From Winogradskyella sp. PC-19 (GTDB lineage: Bacteria; Bacteroidota; Bacteroidia; Flavobacteriales; Flavobacteriaceae): a stretch of DNA of 64,000 nt. This document shows positions 24,164 through 34,410 of this stretch, piece after piece. Each line of letters starts with the position of its first letter. Position 1 is the stretch's first letter. The DNA lies in NCBI RefSeq assembly GCF_002163855.1, contig NZ_CP019332.1, positions 223,213 through 287,212 of the forward strand. Direction: 5' to 3'. The notes beneath the pieces were generated by a model, which worked only from the letters and a program-made list of their open reading frames with translations, searched no databases and had not been told where the DNA came from. Position numbers and translations under genes: made by a program.

Positions 24164-24847
24164 TTATATTTTAAAGCTTGTTATTCCGCAATCCATTTTA
24201 AAGACTTGTCCCGAAAGTGAAGCTGCTTTTTCTGATAATAAAAATGTTGCCATATCTGCTACTTCGGTTGGTTGAAGATATCTTTTAAGCGGGTGACGTT
24301 CCTTCATATTCTCAACCATACGGTCATTGCGTAGTAATTTTGAAGCCAAATCTGTGTCAGTTACAGTCGGTGCAATGGCATTGACTCTGACAGTTGGTGC
24401 TAATTCTGCACCTAAAGACTTGGTTAAACCTTCTACAGCTGATTTTGATGCTGCCACTGATGCATGAAAAGGCATGCCTAAGTCTGAGGCTACAGTGCTA
24501 AAAAATACTATGGATGGGTTATTGCCGTTTTTTAATGCGGGTAAATACTTCTGTACGGTTTTTACAGCACCAATAACATTGATTTCGAAATCATTTTTGA
24601 AATCATCAACACTTAACCTGTTTATAGGTTTTAAATTGATACTACCTGGACAGTAGACCAATCCATCGACTTCATTTATTTCTGGTAAATCATCACTAGT
24701 AACGTCACAATTGTGATGTGTCAAGTTATTATGAGATTGCTCAGGCTCAGTTCGGCTAATGTTTATGACTTCGTGGTTTTCTAAAAGGTTATTTACAATG
24801 GCATTACCAATGCCTTTGCTACCACCTACAACTATATATCTTCCCAT
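24164..24847 (-). CDS. SDR-family protein lacking the catalytic Tyr
   Basis: 227 residues. The NAD(P)-binding motif is VVGGSKGIGNAI at the N-terminus. At the active site the normal YxxxK appears as VAASK (within FHASVAASKSAVEG), so Tyr is replaced by Val while Lys is kept. The start of that segment has FFSTVAS, holding the usual Ser. The divergent SDR branch found beside photolyases in flavobacteria shows similar residues, so this may be a family trait. The substrate is unknown. Confidence 0.85.
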   Translation of the reverse strand: MGRYIVVGGSKGIGNAIVNNLLENHEVINISRTEPEQSHNNLTHHNCDVTSDDLPEINEVDGLVYCPGSINLKPINRLSVDDFKNDFEINVIGAVKTVQKYLPALKNGNNPSIVFFSTVASDLGMPFHASVAASKSAVEGLTKSLGAELAPTVRVNAIAPTVTDTDLASKLLRNDRMVENMKERHPLKRYLQPTEVADMATFLLSEKAASLSGQVFKMDCGITSFKI

Positions 24848-24848
24848 A

Positions 24849-25076
24849 CTATGCTGCCGTTAATGGGCGACCTTTTAAGCGTTTTTCAATCTTTTGTTTT
24901 ATTACAGTAAGACGCTTCATTAAGTCCATTAATTTGGCATCTTTTTTTTGTTTGTAGACTTCATTAACGCCAAGAATAATTTCTTTAGCTTCTCTTGCGG
25001 CTACAATTCTGTCACTTGTAGTTTTGAATGAAAACTTTCTGTTTTCGAATTCAACGGCTCTGTCTAAAATTTCCAT
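24849..25076 (-). CDS. Conserved hypothetical protein, 75 residues
   Basis: A small, basic, all-helical protein (KFSFKTTSDRIVAAREAKEI, KLMDLMKRLTVIKQKIEKRL). It sits 3 bases after folE and 1 base before the SDR gene, so it is part of the operon. I do not recognise a named family. Confidence 0.75.
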   Translation of the reverse strand: MEILDRAVEFENRKFSFKTTSDRIVAAREAKEIILGVNEVYKQKKDAKLMDLMKRLTVIKQKIEKRLKGRPLTAA

Positions 25077-25079
25077 AAT

Positions 25080-25775
25080 CTAACTGTTTATAATATAATT
25101 TTGAAGTTCATTAATTTTTTCTGGCGTATTGAATGCGCCTCCGTAATAAGTCGTCACTGTTGATGACGTGTCATCTTTTACACCTCTTGATGATACACAC
25201 AAATGTTTGGCATCTATAATTATGGCAACATCTTCAGTACCTAAAATCGTTTTAAGGTCGTTTGCTATCTGTTGCGTAAGACGCTCTTGTACTTGCGGTC
25301 TTTTGGCGTAATACTGTACAATTCTATTCAGTTTTGATAAACCAATAACTTTACCTGATGAGATATACGCCACGTGTGCTTTTCCAATGATTGGCACAAA
25401 ATGGTGTTCACAGTTTGAGTAGAAAGTTATATCCTTTTCAACCAACATTTGGTTGTACTGATACTTGTTATCAAACAAGGCAACTTTGGGTTTATTTTTT
25501 GGGTCTAACCCAGAAAATATTTCTTCAATATACATTTTAGCAACTCTATCTGGTGTTCCTTGTAGAGAATCATCAGTAAGGTCTAAACCTAAAACATCCA
25601 TTATTTCTGAAAATAAAATGGAGATACGCTCTTTTTTTTCTTTATCAGACATATCAAAAGCATTTGCCTTCATTGGTGTGTCTAGACTTGTAAATAAATG
25701 ATCGTCTCCAATGTCTTCTGTTGTGAAACCATTTAAGGCATGACCATTTTTTTGTGTTAAAGTTTCCGTTTTCAT
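25080..25775 (-). CDS. folE: GTP cyclohydrolase I
   Basis: 231 residues. Zinc ligands appear in YSNCEHHFVPI and HLCVSSRG; GKVIGLSKLNRIVQYYAKRPQVQERLT is the family core. It converts GTP to dihydroneopterin triphosphate, the first step of tetrahydrofolate synthesis. Methenyltetrahydrofolate is the light-harvesting cofactor of many photolyases and DASH cryptochromes, so its place in a photolyase operon is sensible. The N-terminal 50 residues are a variable extension. Confidence 0.95.
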   Translation of the reverse strand: MKTETLTQKNGHALNGFTTEDIGDDHLFTSLDTPMKANAFDMSDKEKKERISILFSEIMDVLGLDLTDDSLQGTPDRVAKMYIEEIFSGLDPKNKPKVALFDNKYQYNQMLVEKDITFYSNCEHHFVPIIGKAHVAYISSGKVIGLSKLNRIVQYYAKRPQVQERLTQQIANDLKTILGTEDVAIIIDAKHLCVSSRGVKDDTSSTVTTYYGGAFNTPEKINELQNYIINS

Positions 25776-25830
25776 GTAATCTTTTTAATGTGCTGTCTCT
25801 AAGTACTCCAAGCTTAAATCAAAGCACGGT

Positions 25831-26103
25831 TTATCGTTTTGAAATAGAGTTATTTGATATTGATTTTTGTCTCGAGCATTTAAATCTGCCTTCTTCAAAA
25901 TTTCTTTTTTTACTATGTTTTGTAGCTCTGCCTTGCACGCGTTCTCTCCACATTCTGAAACTACTTGGTTTCATCTCTCTTCGCATCAGGTTAATTACTT
26001 CTTGTTCTTTTAGCCCAAACTGAAATTTTATAGCATCGAAAGTAGTTCGGTCTTCCCAAGCCATTTCTATTATGCGGTCTATATCTCTTTCAGTCAATTC
26101 CAT
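25831..26103 (-). CDS. TIGR03643-family protein
   Basis: 90 residues. The core (IDRIIEMAWEDRTTFDAIK, GLKEQEVINLMRREMKPSSF, MWRERVQGRATKH) matches TIGR03643, a small helix-turn-helix-like family usually encoded beside photolyase/cryptochrome genes. It is 1 base after the upstream 141-residue gene. The function is unknown, and DNA binding is only suggested by the helix pattern. Confidence 0.85.
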   Translation of the reverse strand: MELTERDIDRIIEMAWEDRTTFDAIKFQFGLKEQEVINLMRREMKPSSFRMWRERVQGRATKHSKKRNFEEGRFKCSRQKSISNNSISKR

Positions 26104-26104
26104 A

Positions 26105-26530
26105 TTACATTGGCATGGAGAATTCCATGTCGTATTTTACTTTTTCGTCCAAAAGCTTGTCGAAAAACTTTTTATTTTCCTTGAATGTTTTGTTATCTCT
26201 GAAGTGAACAAATTTTCCTTGTGCATGAATGCTAGAACCATTTGTTTTATAAATCACCAATTGATAATAAGGAATTACCCAAGTAAAGTTTTTTAAGCCT
26301 TGATTAATTAGAATTAATATACCTTTAGGTCTTAATTCGATGTTGCCATAATTTAAATCTGAAACGATATTCATCATAGGCTTCATGTTTGGACTAACAT
26401 CGTCAATAATCATACGCTTAGAACCTACACCTTTCATCTTCAACTTCTGTACCAAAGAAAATTCACTGCCAACTAAGTCAGCAATTATTTGCTTGTGCTC
26501 TTTATTAAAATGTGTAGTGTTTAGTATCAT
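26105..26530 (-). CDS. Conserved flavobacterial hypothetical protein, 141 residues
   Basis: Cytosolic, with no signal peptide or membrane segment. LNYGNIELRPKGILILINQGLKNFTWVIPYYQLVIYK suggests a compact beta-rich domain. It is the first gene after the internal promoter element at 26538-26588 and is followed directly by TIGR03643 and folE. Not recognised as a named family. Confidence 0.75.
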   Translation of the reverse strand: MILNTTHFNKEHKQIIADLVGSEFSLVQKLKMKGVGSKRMIIDDVSPNMKPMMNIVSDLNYGNIELRPKGILILINQGLKNFTWVIPYYQLVIYKTNGSSIHAQGKFVHFRDNKTFKENKKFFDKLLDEKVKYDMEFSMPM

Positions 26531-26537
26531 AATAACT

Positions 26538-26588
26538 CAAATTTACAAATGTTTAATCTTTTTACGTATTAGTTAAACAAAAATTAAC
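26538..26588 (-). promoter_or_regulatory. Internal promoter/operator element, copy 2
   Basis: Reading the minus strand: GTTAA-TTTTTG-TTTAAC, a 14-base gap, RTTAAAC, then TAAATTTG, an exact TAnnTTTG minus-7 box 8 bases before the ATG of the 141-residue gene. The same half-sites and spacings occur at 35086-35136. No TTTG minus-33 box sits at normal spacing, so an activator is likely. Confidence 0.75.
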
Positions 26589-26630
26589 AGAGAATTATGA
26601 TTGTAGGAAATTGAATATTAAAATAGACGA

Positions 26631-28124
26631 TTAATCTGTTCTTAACATGCGGTTTCTATCCTGAAGAGTATGTCGTTTTAATATTCGATAACTTTCACGA
26701 ACAACGTCATCATCCTTTTTCATGTTCCATAAAATATCGCTAGCTCGTTTGCGATTTTCCTTAATTTTTACAATAGGTTTCGGATAGTTTTTGCCCAATT
26801 CAAAATCATAAAAAGCAGATTCCATTGGCGTCATTAAGTAAGGTTCGTGTATAAAATGTGTATCTAGATGTGCTAATTCTGGAACCCATTTTTTTATGAA
26901 GGTAGCATCTGGGTCATGTTTTATACTATTTGCTGTTGGATTGTAAATACGGAGCGTATTTATACCTGTTTCTCCTGCTGCCATTTGCAATTGAGGGAAA
27001 TGAATGCCAGGTTCGAAATCTAAGAATTGTTGTGACAAATGTGCAGATGCATCTTGCCAAGGCTGCCAAAGTATGTGTGTAAAAAATGAAGCTAACATCG
27101 CACGCATTCTAAAATTTACATAACCAGTTTCTACCAAACAGCGCATGCTGGCATCTACAAGTGGAAATCCAGTTTGCCCTTCTCTCCATGCTTTTTGATA
27201 CGTTTCTGAAATACTTTTTTTGAGTTTATGAAAGCCTTTATTGACGCTTGCATTTTCCATGGTATGTTCCATTTCAAACTTTTGAATAAAATGCGTTTGC
27301 CAACGTAATCTAGATAAAAAACCACCAATATGTCTTTTGTCTTTAGATTGTAATTTTATAACCTGGCCTTTTTTGAATATTTGACGAATAGACACATTTC
27401 CCCAAGCTATATAAGGTGATAAGCGACTACAACTGCTGCGAGAAGCTTCGGGTTGTGATATATGAAACATATAGTTTTCATGTCGACTATCAAAAAAAGT
27501 ATTAGCGTATTTCCAAGCTGTTGTACTTCCGCCTTTTTGAAATGGCGCTTCCTTTGGTGTTTCTAAATTGGTAACAGTAAAAACAGATTTTAGTTTTTCA
27601 ATTTCTAAAAGTTCAATAAACTGAAGCGGTTTTGGTTGAAAAATCTCCAGTTCTTTTTGCATATAAATTTCAACACTTTCAAACCAATCATCTCTATTTA
27701 CTAATCCACGTTCTACGCCGTTATTTTTATTCTCAACCCAGTTGATAACGTTATTACGGCAATAGCGTTTAAATTCTTTATCTCGATTATAAGTAACTAA
27801 AATTCCTGTTTCTATATGTGAAAAAACGGTGTCTATTTTATAAAACTCTTGTAGATTATTAAAGGCACTAATAATATCAGAATTAATTACCAAGACCTTT
27901 GTATTGTATGGTATTAATTGACGATTTAAATCTCGGATTGACTCTTTTATAAAGTTAAAATGGCGTTCGCTGTAATGATTGTCATTAAGTATAATGTTTT
28001 CAAAAGCATAGAGTAGAAGTGTTCGTTTTTTTGATTTTAGTGCATTCGTAATCGCTTCATTATCCTGAAGTCTCAAATCTCGCTTAAACCAAACAACGTT
28101 AATATGCTCTTTTTCTTTATGCAT
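26631..28124 (-). CDS. Cryptochrome/photolyase-family protein
   Basis: 497 residues. The N-terminal photolyase domain begins [16 protein letters not shown]; the FAD-binding C-terminal half has [43 protein letters not shown] and [13 protein letters not shown]. It belongs to a branch distinct from class I CPD photolyase (434-residue paralog in this operon) and from DASH. Whether it repairs CPD or (6-4) lesions, or acts as a receptor, cannot be read here. It overlaps the upstream COG3046 gene by 8 bases. Confidence 0.88.
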   Translation of the reverse strand: MHKEKEHINVVWFKRDLRLQDNEAITNALKSKKRTLLLYAFENIILNDNHYSERHFNFIKESIRDLNRQLIPYNTKVLVINSDIISAFNNLQEFYKIDTVFSHIETGILVTYNRDKEFKRYCRNNVINWVENKNNGVERGLVNRDDWFESVEIYMQKELEIFQPKPLQFIELLEIEKLKSVFTVTNLETPKEAPFQKGGSTTAWKYANTFFDSRHENYMFHISQPEASRSSCSRLSPYIAWGNVSIRQIFKKGQVIKLQSKDKRHIGGFLSRLRWQTHFIQKFEMEHTMENASVNKGFHKLKKSISETYQKAWREGQTGFPLVDASMRCLVETGYVNFRMRAMLASFFTHILWQPWQDASAHLSQQFLDFEPGIHFPQLQMAAGETGINTLRIYNPTANSIKHDPDATFIKKWVPELAHLDTHFIHEPYLMTPMESAFYDFELGKNYPKPIVKIKENRKRASDILWNMKKDDDVVRESYRILKRHTLQDRNRMLRTD

Positions 28125-29601
28125 TATCTAGCTTATCAAAAAATGCTTCTGCAGCATTAAAATGTCCTTCTAAAGTTTCTTTATTCATACGGTCTAGATT
28201 ACCTAATAGCATGCCTAACCTAGGATTACCTGAAAAGAAGTCACGATGTTTATCCATAAATGTCCAGAACAAGCCATCCCAAGTTTCTTGCCAATCACCT
28301 TTACCATAATTACTCATTTTCTTTATGTAATTACTGCTACTTATATATGGTTTTGTAGACATTAGTCCACCATCAGCATATAAACTCATACCATAAACAT
28401 TAGGTACCATTACCCAATCGTATGCATCAATAAATAATTCCATGAACCATTGGTATACTTCGTCAGGGTCAAACTCGCAAAGCACCATAAAGTTGCCTAA
28501 AATCATAAGACGTTCGATATGATGTGCATACGCCGTTTTGTTAACCTTCTTAATCACGTCGTCAACAGGCTGTATACCTGTTGTACCGTCATAAAATGAT
28601 TTTGGAATTTTTCTTTTAAAACCCCAGAAATTTTTGGTACGTTCTTCTGTACCTTTAACTTCATAAACACCACGAATAAACTCACGCCAGCCTAATATTT
28701 GTCGAACAAAACCTTCTGTTGAATTTATAGGGACATCATTTGATTTGGCATAAGAGGTCGCTTTCTCAATTACATCCATAGGATTTAAAAGACCAACATT
28801 AATAAGTGGTGATAGTAAACTATGATTTAGGAAATGTTCTTCTTTTACAATAGCATCTTCGTATGCGCCAAATTCATGAAAACGATACTCAAAAAATTGT
28901 TCTAACCATGCTTCTGCTGAATTAAAATCAATAGGGTAAACCACAAAATCATTTAAGTCACCATAGTTATTTGCATAGTTCTTCGTTACGTAATCTTCTG
29001 CTTCTTTTTGATGGTCTATTTTATCAGGAAACTGAATGCTAGGTGGCGTTTTATCTTTAGGATATTTTTTTCTGTTTTCAGAATCAAATGTTAGTTTTCC
29101 GCCTTGTGGTGAATCACCATTCATTAAAATGTTTCTATTCTTACGTTCATTCTTGTAAAAAGACGTTTGAAAAAATTTCTTTTTTGTTGGTTTAAAAAAT
29201 GACGATAAATCATCTTTAGTGTTAATGAACAAAGGATTTTCATACCACTTAATGTCTAAACCTTCTGCAGCGTTTTTAATATGTTTTTCAAGATAGTTAT
29301 CTGTTGGGTCAATTATGTGAATAGTCTTTGCACCTTCATCTTTAAGATATGGTAATAGCTTTCTAACATCACTTTTTTTGTCTACAGCATCTATATATTC
29401 GACTGTTTTATTTTTTCCATTTAAATATTCCGCATAGGCTTTCATACTTGCGCGATGAAAGGCTATTTTTTGTTTGTGAAATTTATATTGGTTAAAAAAC
29501 AAATATTCCTCAATCAAAAGGATATTATCAATTTTTTCTAAAACAGGTGTGTTTTTGAAGAGTTGATGCGGAAATATAATATGTAATTCTTTGAATTTCA
29601 T
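28117..29601 (-). CDS. COG3046-type photolyase lacking Fe-S cysteines
   Basis: 494 residues, homologous to bacterial (6-4) photolyases of the FeS-BCP/PhrB type: HIIFPHQLF at the start, [35 protein letters not shown]. PhrB enzymes bind a 4Fe-4S cluster with four Cys after this point. Here the corresponding segment reads [19 protein letters not shown] with no Cys, and GNFMVLCEF has Met at the place of the first ligand. The protein should therefore lack the cluster. It overlaps the next gene by 8 bases and follows DASH by 3 bases. Confidence 0.88.
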   Translation of the reverse strand: MKFKELHIIFPHQLFKNTPVLEKIDNILLIEEYLFFNQYKFHKQKIAFHRASMKAYAEYLNGKNKTVEYIDAVDKKSDVRKLLPYLKDEGAKTIHIIDPTDNYLEKHIKNAAEGLDIKWYENPLFINTKDDLSSFFKPTKKKFFQTSFYKNERKNRNILMNGDSPQGGKLTFDSENRKKYPKDKTPPSIQFPDKIDHQKEAEDYVTKNYANNYGDLNDFVVYPIDFNSAEAWLEQFFEYRFHEFGAYEDAIVKEEHFLNHSLLSPLINVGLLNPMDVIEKATSYAKSNDVPINSTEGFVRQILGWREFIRGVYEVKGTEERTKNFWGFKRKIPKSFYDGTTGIQPVDDVIKKVNKTAYAHHIERLMILGNFMVLCEFDPDEVYQWFMELFIDAYDWVMVPNVYGMSLYADGGLMSTKPYISSSNYIKKMSNYGKGDWQETWDGLFWTFMDKHRDFFSGNPRLGMLLGNLDRMNKETLEGHFNAAEAFFDKLDNA

Positions 29602-29604
29602 TTT

Positions 29605-30912
29605 TTAAAATAGATTATGTTGTAGCCAAATGCGTCTAAATTTTCCGTTGGCATCGTAGCGTTCTGCTTGGAGGTCAACATTAAATTTCCGGTCTCTTGG
29701 GTCATTACCTACGCCGGCAACATACATCCAATTTCCAAAGTTGCTATGTACATCAAAGTCGAGTAGGAGTGACTCAAAATATGCGGCACCAATGCGCCAA
29801 TCGAGTTTAAGCTCTTTAGCAAAATAAGATGCTACATTTTGACGACCACGATTACTCATCCAGCCAGTTTCTTTTAGTTCAATCATATTTGCATTTACAA
29901 AGTCAGATTGAGTTTCTCCATGTATCCATTTTTCAATTAGATTCTTGTTGGTACTCCAATCGTACTCCTTTTTGAGAATCCCTTCTAATTTGAAAATTTG
30001 ACTTCCATGTTTTAGCGATACATATTTAAAATAATCGCGCCAAATCAACTCAAATATTAGCCAATATGTCGATTGATTTTTAACGTGTTCTTTTTCGAAT
30101 TTTTTGACTTGCCAGTAAATTGTCCTTGCAGAAATGCTTCCGTTTGCTAGCCATGGTGAAAACTTTGAACTGTAGTCTAAACCAACTAAACCATTTCTGG
30201 TTTTTTTATAGAATCCTAATTTTTTAGTATTGAAAAAATAATGATTCAATCGTTCTGTAGCTGCCGTTTCTCCGCCTTTGAACGGAAATGCTGAGTTTGG
30301 ATGTGTCTCAAAATTTTTAAAATCTAAATCCTGTAATGTTGGGATTTGGGTATTGTTTTCAATTCGGTTTGATGTTGTTAAGCTTTTTATTACAGCTTCT
30401 TCTCGGATATCGACATACTTCTCCAGTTTTTTTCGAAACACAGTAAAGACTTGCGGAAGATTATCAATCTCAAAATTAATATCATCAGGATGATACAATA
30501 ATTGATTGTAATACTTGTGGAATTTTACATCAGGAATTAAAGATTGCACGGCTGTTTCGGTTGCCATTTCATCTTTGGTCCAATCGTTTTGAAGGTAAAT
30601 ATCGGATACATTATAAGTTGATACAATTTCAGAAATTATATCTTCTGGAGCGTCTTGATATACTAATAAATCAATATTAAGCTTTTCAAGTTGGTCTTTT
30701 AAATCTATTATGGTTTCTAATAGAAATTTTGCTCTGAATTTTTCAGTAGTTTTAAATCCGTACTTGTTGTCTTTAAAATACTTTGGGTCAAAACAATATA
30801 AACCAACAACACGTTTTCCACTTTTTGTTGCCTCTGAAAGTACAGTGTTATCAATTGTTCTTAGATCATTTCTAAACCAAACTAAACTTGTGTTGTTTTC
30901 TGTTTTTTGCAT
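29605..30912 (-). CDS. cry: DASH-family cryptochrome
   Basis: 435 residues. The start [14 protein letters not shown], the TVFRKKLE segment, and the C-terminal run [36 protein letters not shown] and [15 protein letters not shown] are diagnostic of cryptochrome DASH. These bind FAD and usually methenyltetrahydrofolate and repair CPDs in single-stranded DNA. Its start lies inside the end of the DUF2256 gene (31-base overlap in another frame). Confidence 0.95.
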   Translation of the reverse strand: MQKTENNTSLVWFRNDLRTIDNTVLSEATKSGKRVVGLYCFDPKYFKDNKYGFKTTEKFRAKFLLETIIDLKDQLEKLNIDLLVYQDAPEDIISEIVSTYNVSDIYLQNDWTKDEMATETAVQSLIPDVKFHKYYNQLLYHPDDINFEIDNLPQVFTVFRKKLEKYVDIREEAVIKSLTTSNRIENNTQIPTLQDLDFKNFETHPNSAFPFKGGETAATERLNHYFFNTKKLGFYKKTRNGLVGLDYSSKFSPWLANGSISARTIYWQVKKFEKEHVKNQSTYWLIFELIWRDYFKYVSLKHGSQIFKLEGILKKEYDWSTNKNLIEKWIHGETQSDFVNANMIELKETGWMSNRGRQNVASYFAKELKLDWRIGAAYFESLLLDFDVHSNFGNWMYVAGVGNDPRDRKFNVDLQAERYDANGKFRRIWLQHNLF

Positions 30913-31034
30913 TTATCGCTACAATATTTTACATTTTCCCAATCACGTTCCCATTTTTTTCGCCATGTAAATGGACGGTTACAAGTCGGACACATTTTGG
31001 TTGGGAGATTTTGTTTTTTTATTCCTTTGGGCAT
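30882..31034 (-). CDS. DUF2256 zinc-ribbon-like protein, 50 residues
   Basis: Short ORF with [19 protein letters not shown] and [10 protein letters not shown]: two Cys pairs that should bind zinc, the DUF2256 signature. DUF2256 genes are typical partners of DASH cryptochromes and photolyases. It overlaps the start of cry by 31 bases in a different frame and lies 2 bases after the SDR-DUF2867 gene, so it is co-translated in the operon. Confidence 0.9.
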   Translation of the reverse strand: MPKGIKKQNLPTKMCPTCNRPFTWRKKWERDWENVKYCSDKCKKQKTTQV

Positions 31035-31036
31035 TC

Positions 31037-32458
31037 TTATTCTTTTTCAATCAATGCATTAATCATTCCTTTAAAAACAAAGGCATGAAACGGTAATACA
31101 GAATACCAGTATAGTCGTCCCCAAACACCTTTTGGTCTAAAAACAGCACGTTGATACAATTTATTTTTTACTATTTTAAATTCTAACCAAGCTTCGCCTG
31201 GTAGTTTCATTTCAGCAAAAAGTAATACTCTTTTTTCATCTTTGTCAGCAAATAAAACGCGCCAAAAGTCTAATGGATCACCAGCTTCTAAATAGGTGTC
31301 ATGTGTTCTTCCGCGTCTAAGTCCAACGCCGCCAAAAAGCTTGTCTACATAACCTCTGATTTTCCAAAGGCGATTAAAGCTATACCAACCATTGCGTCCA
31401 CCGATTCCCCAGATACGACTTATGGTGTAAGCTTCATCTTTGATATCTCTTGAGCGAACATCTTTGAAACAACCGTATTGTGGCAACTCAATATGTTTTG
31501 ATAACTGGTCTTTAAATAAACCGCTACTAACAGCATCCTTCCAACTTGATACGACCTCATTTTGTTGAATTTTTTGAAATGCTAAATCCACAGCCGTTTT
31601 ATAAGACATGGGCTTGATATCAATATGAGAATTGATGTCACTTGGTTTTCCAATAACTTCTACCTTCATGCTATCTACTAAAGCCGAAGCCAATTGAAAG
31701 GATGTCGAAGTCACAAAGTATAACCAATAAGATGATAGTTTAGGGGTTAAAACAGGAAGCGTAACAATGTAACGTTTTAGTTCTCTGACTTCGGCAAACT
31801 GAAGTAGCATTTCCTTATAGGTTAATACTTCAGGTCCAAAAATATCGTATGAGTTATTATATAAATTTGTACTTCCAATAGCGTTTGACAAATAAGTAAG
31901 TACGTCTCTAATCCCAATAGGTTGTGTTTTTGTATTCAACCATTTTGGTGTAATCATAAAAGGTAATTTTTCAACTATATCTCTAATGATTTCGAATGAT
32001 GCACTACCACTACCTACTATAATTCCGGCTCTAAAAGTTGTCAAGGCATAATTTTCAGACTTCAATGTGTTTTCTACCTGAAGTCTTGATTTTAGGTGTT
32101 TTGATAAGGAATCATCATTAACAATTCCGCTTAGATAAATGACTTGCTTGCAGTTGGTGTTGTTTACTAAACTTTTAAAGTTTTCGGCACATTTTCGTTC
32201 TAATTCTTCAAAATCACTTGTAGAATTAGACATAGAATGAATTAAGTAATATGCAGCTTCAATGTCTTTAGGTATTTCTGCTAATTCAGGTTTTAGAAAA
32301 TCTACTTTAATGAAAGTGCATCGTGGATGCTCTTCGATTTCATCAGGTATGCGTTTCATATCACGGACACAGCATATTAGCTCATGGTCGTCTTCAAGTA
32401 GTTGTAATGCCAAGCGTTTGGCAATATAACCTGTAGTTCCTGTGAGTAATATTTTCAT
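31037..32458 (-). CDS. SDR-DUF2867 fusion protein
   Basis: 473 residues. N-terminal extended-SDR Rossmann domain ([19 protein letters not shown]) up to about residue 300, then a DUF2867 domain with [43 protein letters not shown] and LPGEAWLEF. This two-domain form is common beside photolyase genes in Bacteroidota and cyanobacteria. The substrate is unknown. Confidence 0.88.
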   Translation of the reverse strand: MKILLTGTTGYIAKRLALQLLEDDHELICCVRDMKRIPDEIEEHPRCTFIKVDFLKPELAEIPKDIEAAYYLIHSMSNSTSDFEELERKCAENFKSLVNNTNCKQVIYLSGIVNDDSLSKHLKSRLQVENTLKSENYALTTFRAGIIVGSGSASFEIIRDIVEKLPFMITPKWLNTKTQPIGIRDVLTYLSNAIGSTNLYNNSYDIFGPEVLTYKEMLLQFAEVRELKRYIVTLPVLTPKLSSYWLYFVTSTSFQLASALVDSMKVEVIGKPSDINSHIDIKPMSYKTAVDLAFQKIQQNEVVSSWKDAVSSGLFKDQLSKHIELPQYGCFKDVRSRDIKDEAYTISRIWGIGGRNGWYSFNRLWKIRGYVDKLFGGVGLRRGRTHDTYLEAGDPLDFWRVLFADKDEKRVLLFAEMKLPGEAWLEFKIVKNKLYQRAVFRPKGVWGRLYWYSVLPFHAFVFKGMINALIEKE

Positions 32459-32460
32459 GT

Positions 32461-33099
32461 TTATTTGTCTCTGTGTGCGTATCCTTCTTTTGGGCGTTGG
32501 TAGTCTAAACGCGTTTTTAATGATGGTACAGCATATCCATCTAGTCCGTTTATAGTTGCAGTTTTTCCTTTTGATAAATCCACAAAACCATCTTTTTCTA
32601 TAAGATTATGAGCAATGTAAAGGGTATCAATCTTTCCGATTACCAAAATAGTGTTGTTTGCTTCTATATGATATTCTTCAACAAACTCCATAGCTATTTG
32701 TAGCGGACAGTCTTTCACGAAAGGTGCATGAAAATTGTTTTTGTATTCTTCTTCTAGTTGTGTAACATCAAACTCCGAAATAGACTTGTCATATTTTGCA
32801 GAGGTATGGTGAGCATCTTCTATAATATTCTGATGGATATGGTTTAAAGTAAACTTACCTGTATTTTTAATATTATCATATGTGTGACGCATAACTGTTG
32901 TTGGTCTTGTGAAGAATCCAAACATTGCAGGATTTGAACCAATATGCGTTACCGAACTGAATACAGCAAGATTACTATTTCCTTCTTTATCTTTTGTGCC
33001 AATGAGATTTGCAGATTTGTACCCAGAACAACTGTTAATCAAATTGATGCGGTAGAGGTGATGCATTTTGTCTATGTCATCGGTCGTGAATTCTACCAT
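32461..33099 (-). CDS. Flavin reductase-like FMN-binding protein
   Basis: 212 residues. The split-barrel flavin reductase fold is shown by NSCSGYKSANLIGTKDKEGN, AVFSSVTHIGSNPAMFGFF and TLNHI. Such proteins reduce free flavin or bind FMN tightly. A role in supplying reduced flavin to the four photolyase-family proteins is inferred from context only. It abuts the ABC1 kinase gene (no gap). Confidence 0.88.
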   Translation of the reverse strand: MVEFTTDDIDKMHHLYRINLINSCSGYKSANLIGTKDKEGNSNLAVFSSVTHIGSNPAMFGFFTRPTTVMRHTYDNIKNTGKFTLNHIHQNIIEDAHHTSAKYDKSISEFDVTQLEEEYKNNFHAPFVKDCPLQIAMEFVEEYHIEANNTILVIGKIDTLYIAHNLIEKDGFVDLSKGKTATINGLDGYAVPSLKTRLDYQRPKEGYAHRDK

Positions 33100-34410
33100 T
33101 TACAGGTTTATAAAATTGTTAATCTGAACGTTTTCTGCTTTTAAATCGAACATTAAATTATAGAGACCAAAAAATGTTCTGTTTATATAAATAAAGTGTG
33201 TAGAGCCTCTATTACCATTCATTTTGCGTAATTCTGTACTTTTTGAATAACGTTGGCCCATTTCTGCTACTTGATTAAAAAAATCTGGGTTTGAAAAATC
33301 AAATATTTCAGAATGAAATGGTTGTGTAAACAAGGATAATAATTCATGAAACATAGCTCCAAAGAACTCTATTTCTTCTGGTGAATCATCATGTCTTAAA
33401 ATTTCTAACTCATATAATTTTTCTTTGAAAAGTTCTGGATTGTCTATGCAATCTTTTTCAGCTAATTCAAAGTATGGTACATAAAAATCATTTGGGATTG
33501 TTTTCATACAACCAAAATCTAGCGCAATCAGTTCACCTTCATTGGAAACTAAAAAGTTACCAGGATGCGGATCTGCATGTACTTTACGTAAATTATGAAT
33601 CTGAAACATGTAAAAGTCCCAAAGCGCTTGTCCTAGTTTATTGGATATATCTTGATTTTCATTGTGTGATACAAATTCTGAAAGGTGTTCACCCTTCATA
33701 TAATCCATTGTAATAATGCGCTCTGATGATAATTCTTCGTAGTAGTTTGGAAACTTAAGATTAGGTATATGTTTACAAGCATCTACAACAGCTTTGCTTT
33801 GCTCTATCTCTAATATGTAATTAGTTTCTTCTGTGAGTTTGTTTTCGACTTCTTTAAAATATTTATCAGAATCTTTTCCTTTGATATTAAACATCTTAAC
33901 GGCAATAGGTTTTACTAAAGCCAAATCTGACGCAATACTTTCTGCAACCCCAGGATATTGGATTTTCACAGCAAATTTTTTCCCATCCTTTTCTGCAAGG
34001 TGGACCTGCCCAATACTGGCAGCGTTTACTGAGGTTGCATTGAAAGTATCAAACAAATCTTCGGGGTGTTGTCCTAAATACTTTTTGAACGTTTTTATCA
34101 CCAATGGTGGTGATAATGGGGGAACCGAAAATTGTGATAATGAAAATTTTTCGACATAAGCTTGCGGTAAAATGCTCTTCTCCATGCTTAGCATTTGGGC
34201 CACTTTAAGCGCACTACCTTTTAGTTTCTTTAAACTATCGTAGATGTCTTCAGCATTATTTTGGTTAAGGCGTTCTTTGGCGTCTTCTTTAGAATTAACC
34301 ATTTTGTCACCATAATACTTTAAATAATTTACACCAACTTTTGCTCCAGTAGACACCAACTTTGATGCTCTGGATATTTTAGTGATAGGTATGCTGTCTA
34401 TTGTCTTCAT
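33100..34410 (-). CDS. ABC1/UbiB-family atypical kinase
   Basis: 436 residues. ABC1 motifs: KLKGSALKVAQMLSME (KxGQ-type), AASIGQVHLAEKDGKKFAVKIQYPG, and the catalytic VHADPHPGNFLV with ALDFGCM. UbiB/Coq8 relatives support quinone or lipid metabolism through ATPase activity. Here it follows the TetR-like gene directly (start one base after its stop) and heads the light operon. The target is unknown. Confidence 0.9.
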   Translation of the reverse strand: MKTIDSIPITKISRASKLVSTGAKVGVNYLKYYGDKMVNSKEDAKERLNQNNAEDIYDSLKKLKGSALKVAQMLSMEKSILPQAYVEKFSLSQFSVPPLSPPLVIKTFKKYLGQHPEDLFDTFNATSVNAASIGQVHLAEKDGKKFAVKIQYPGVAESIASDLALVKPIAVKMFNIKGKDSDKYFKEVENKLTEETNYILEIEQSKAVVDACKHIPNLKFPNYYEELSSERIITMDYMKGEHLSEFVSHNENQDISNKLGQALWDFYMFQIHNLRKVHADPHPGNFLVSNEGELIALDFGCMKTIPNDFYVPYFELAEKDCIDNPELFKEKLYELEILRHDDSPEEIEFFGAMFHELLSLFTQPFHSEIFDFSNPDFFNQVAEMGQRYSKSTELRKMNGNRGSTHFIYINRTFFGLYNLMFDLKAENVQINNFINL

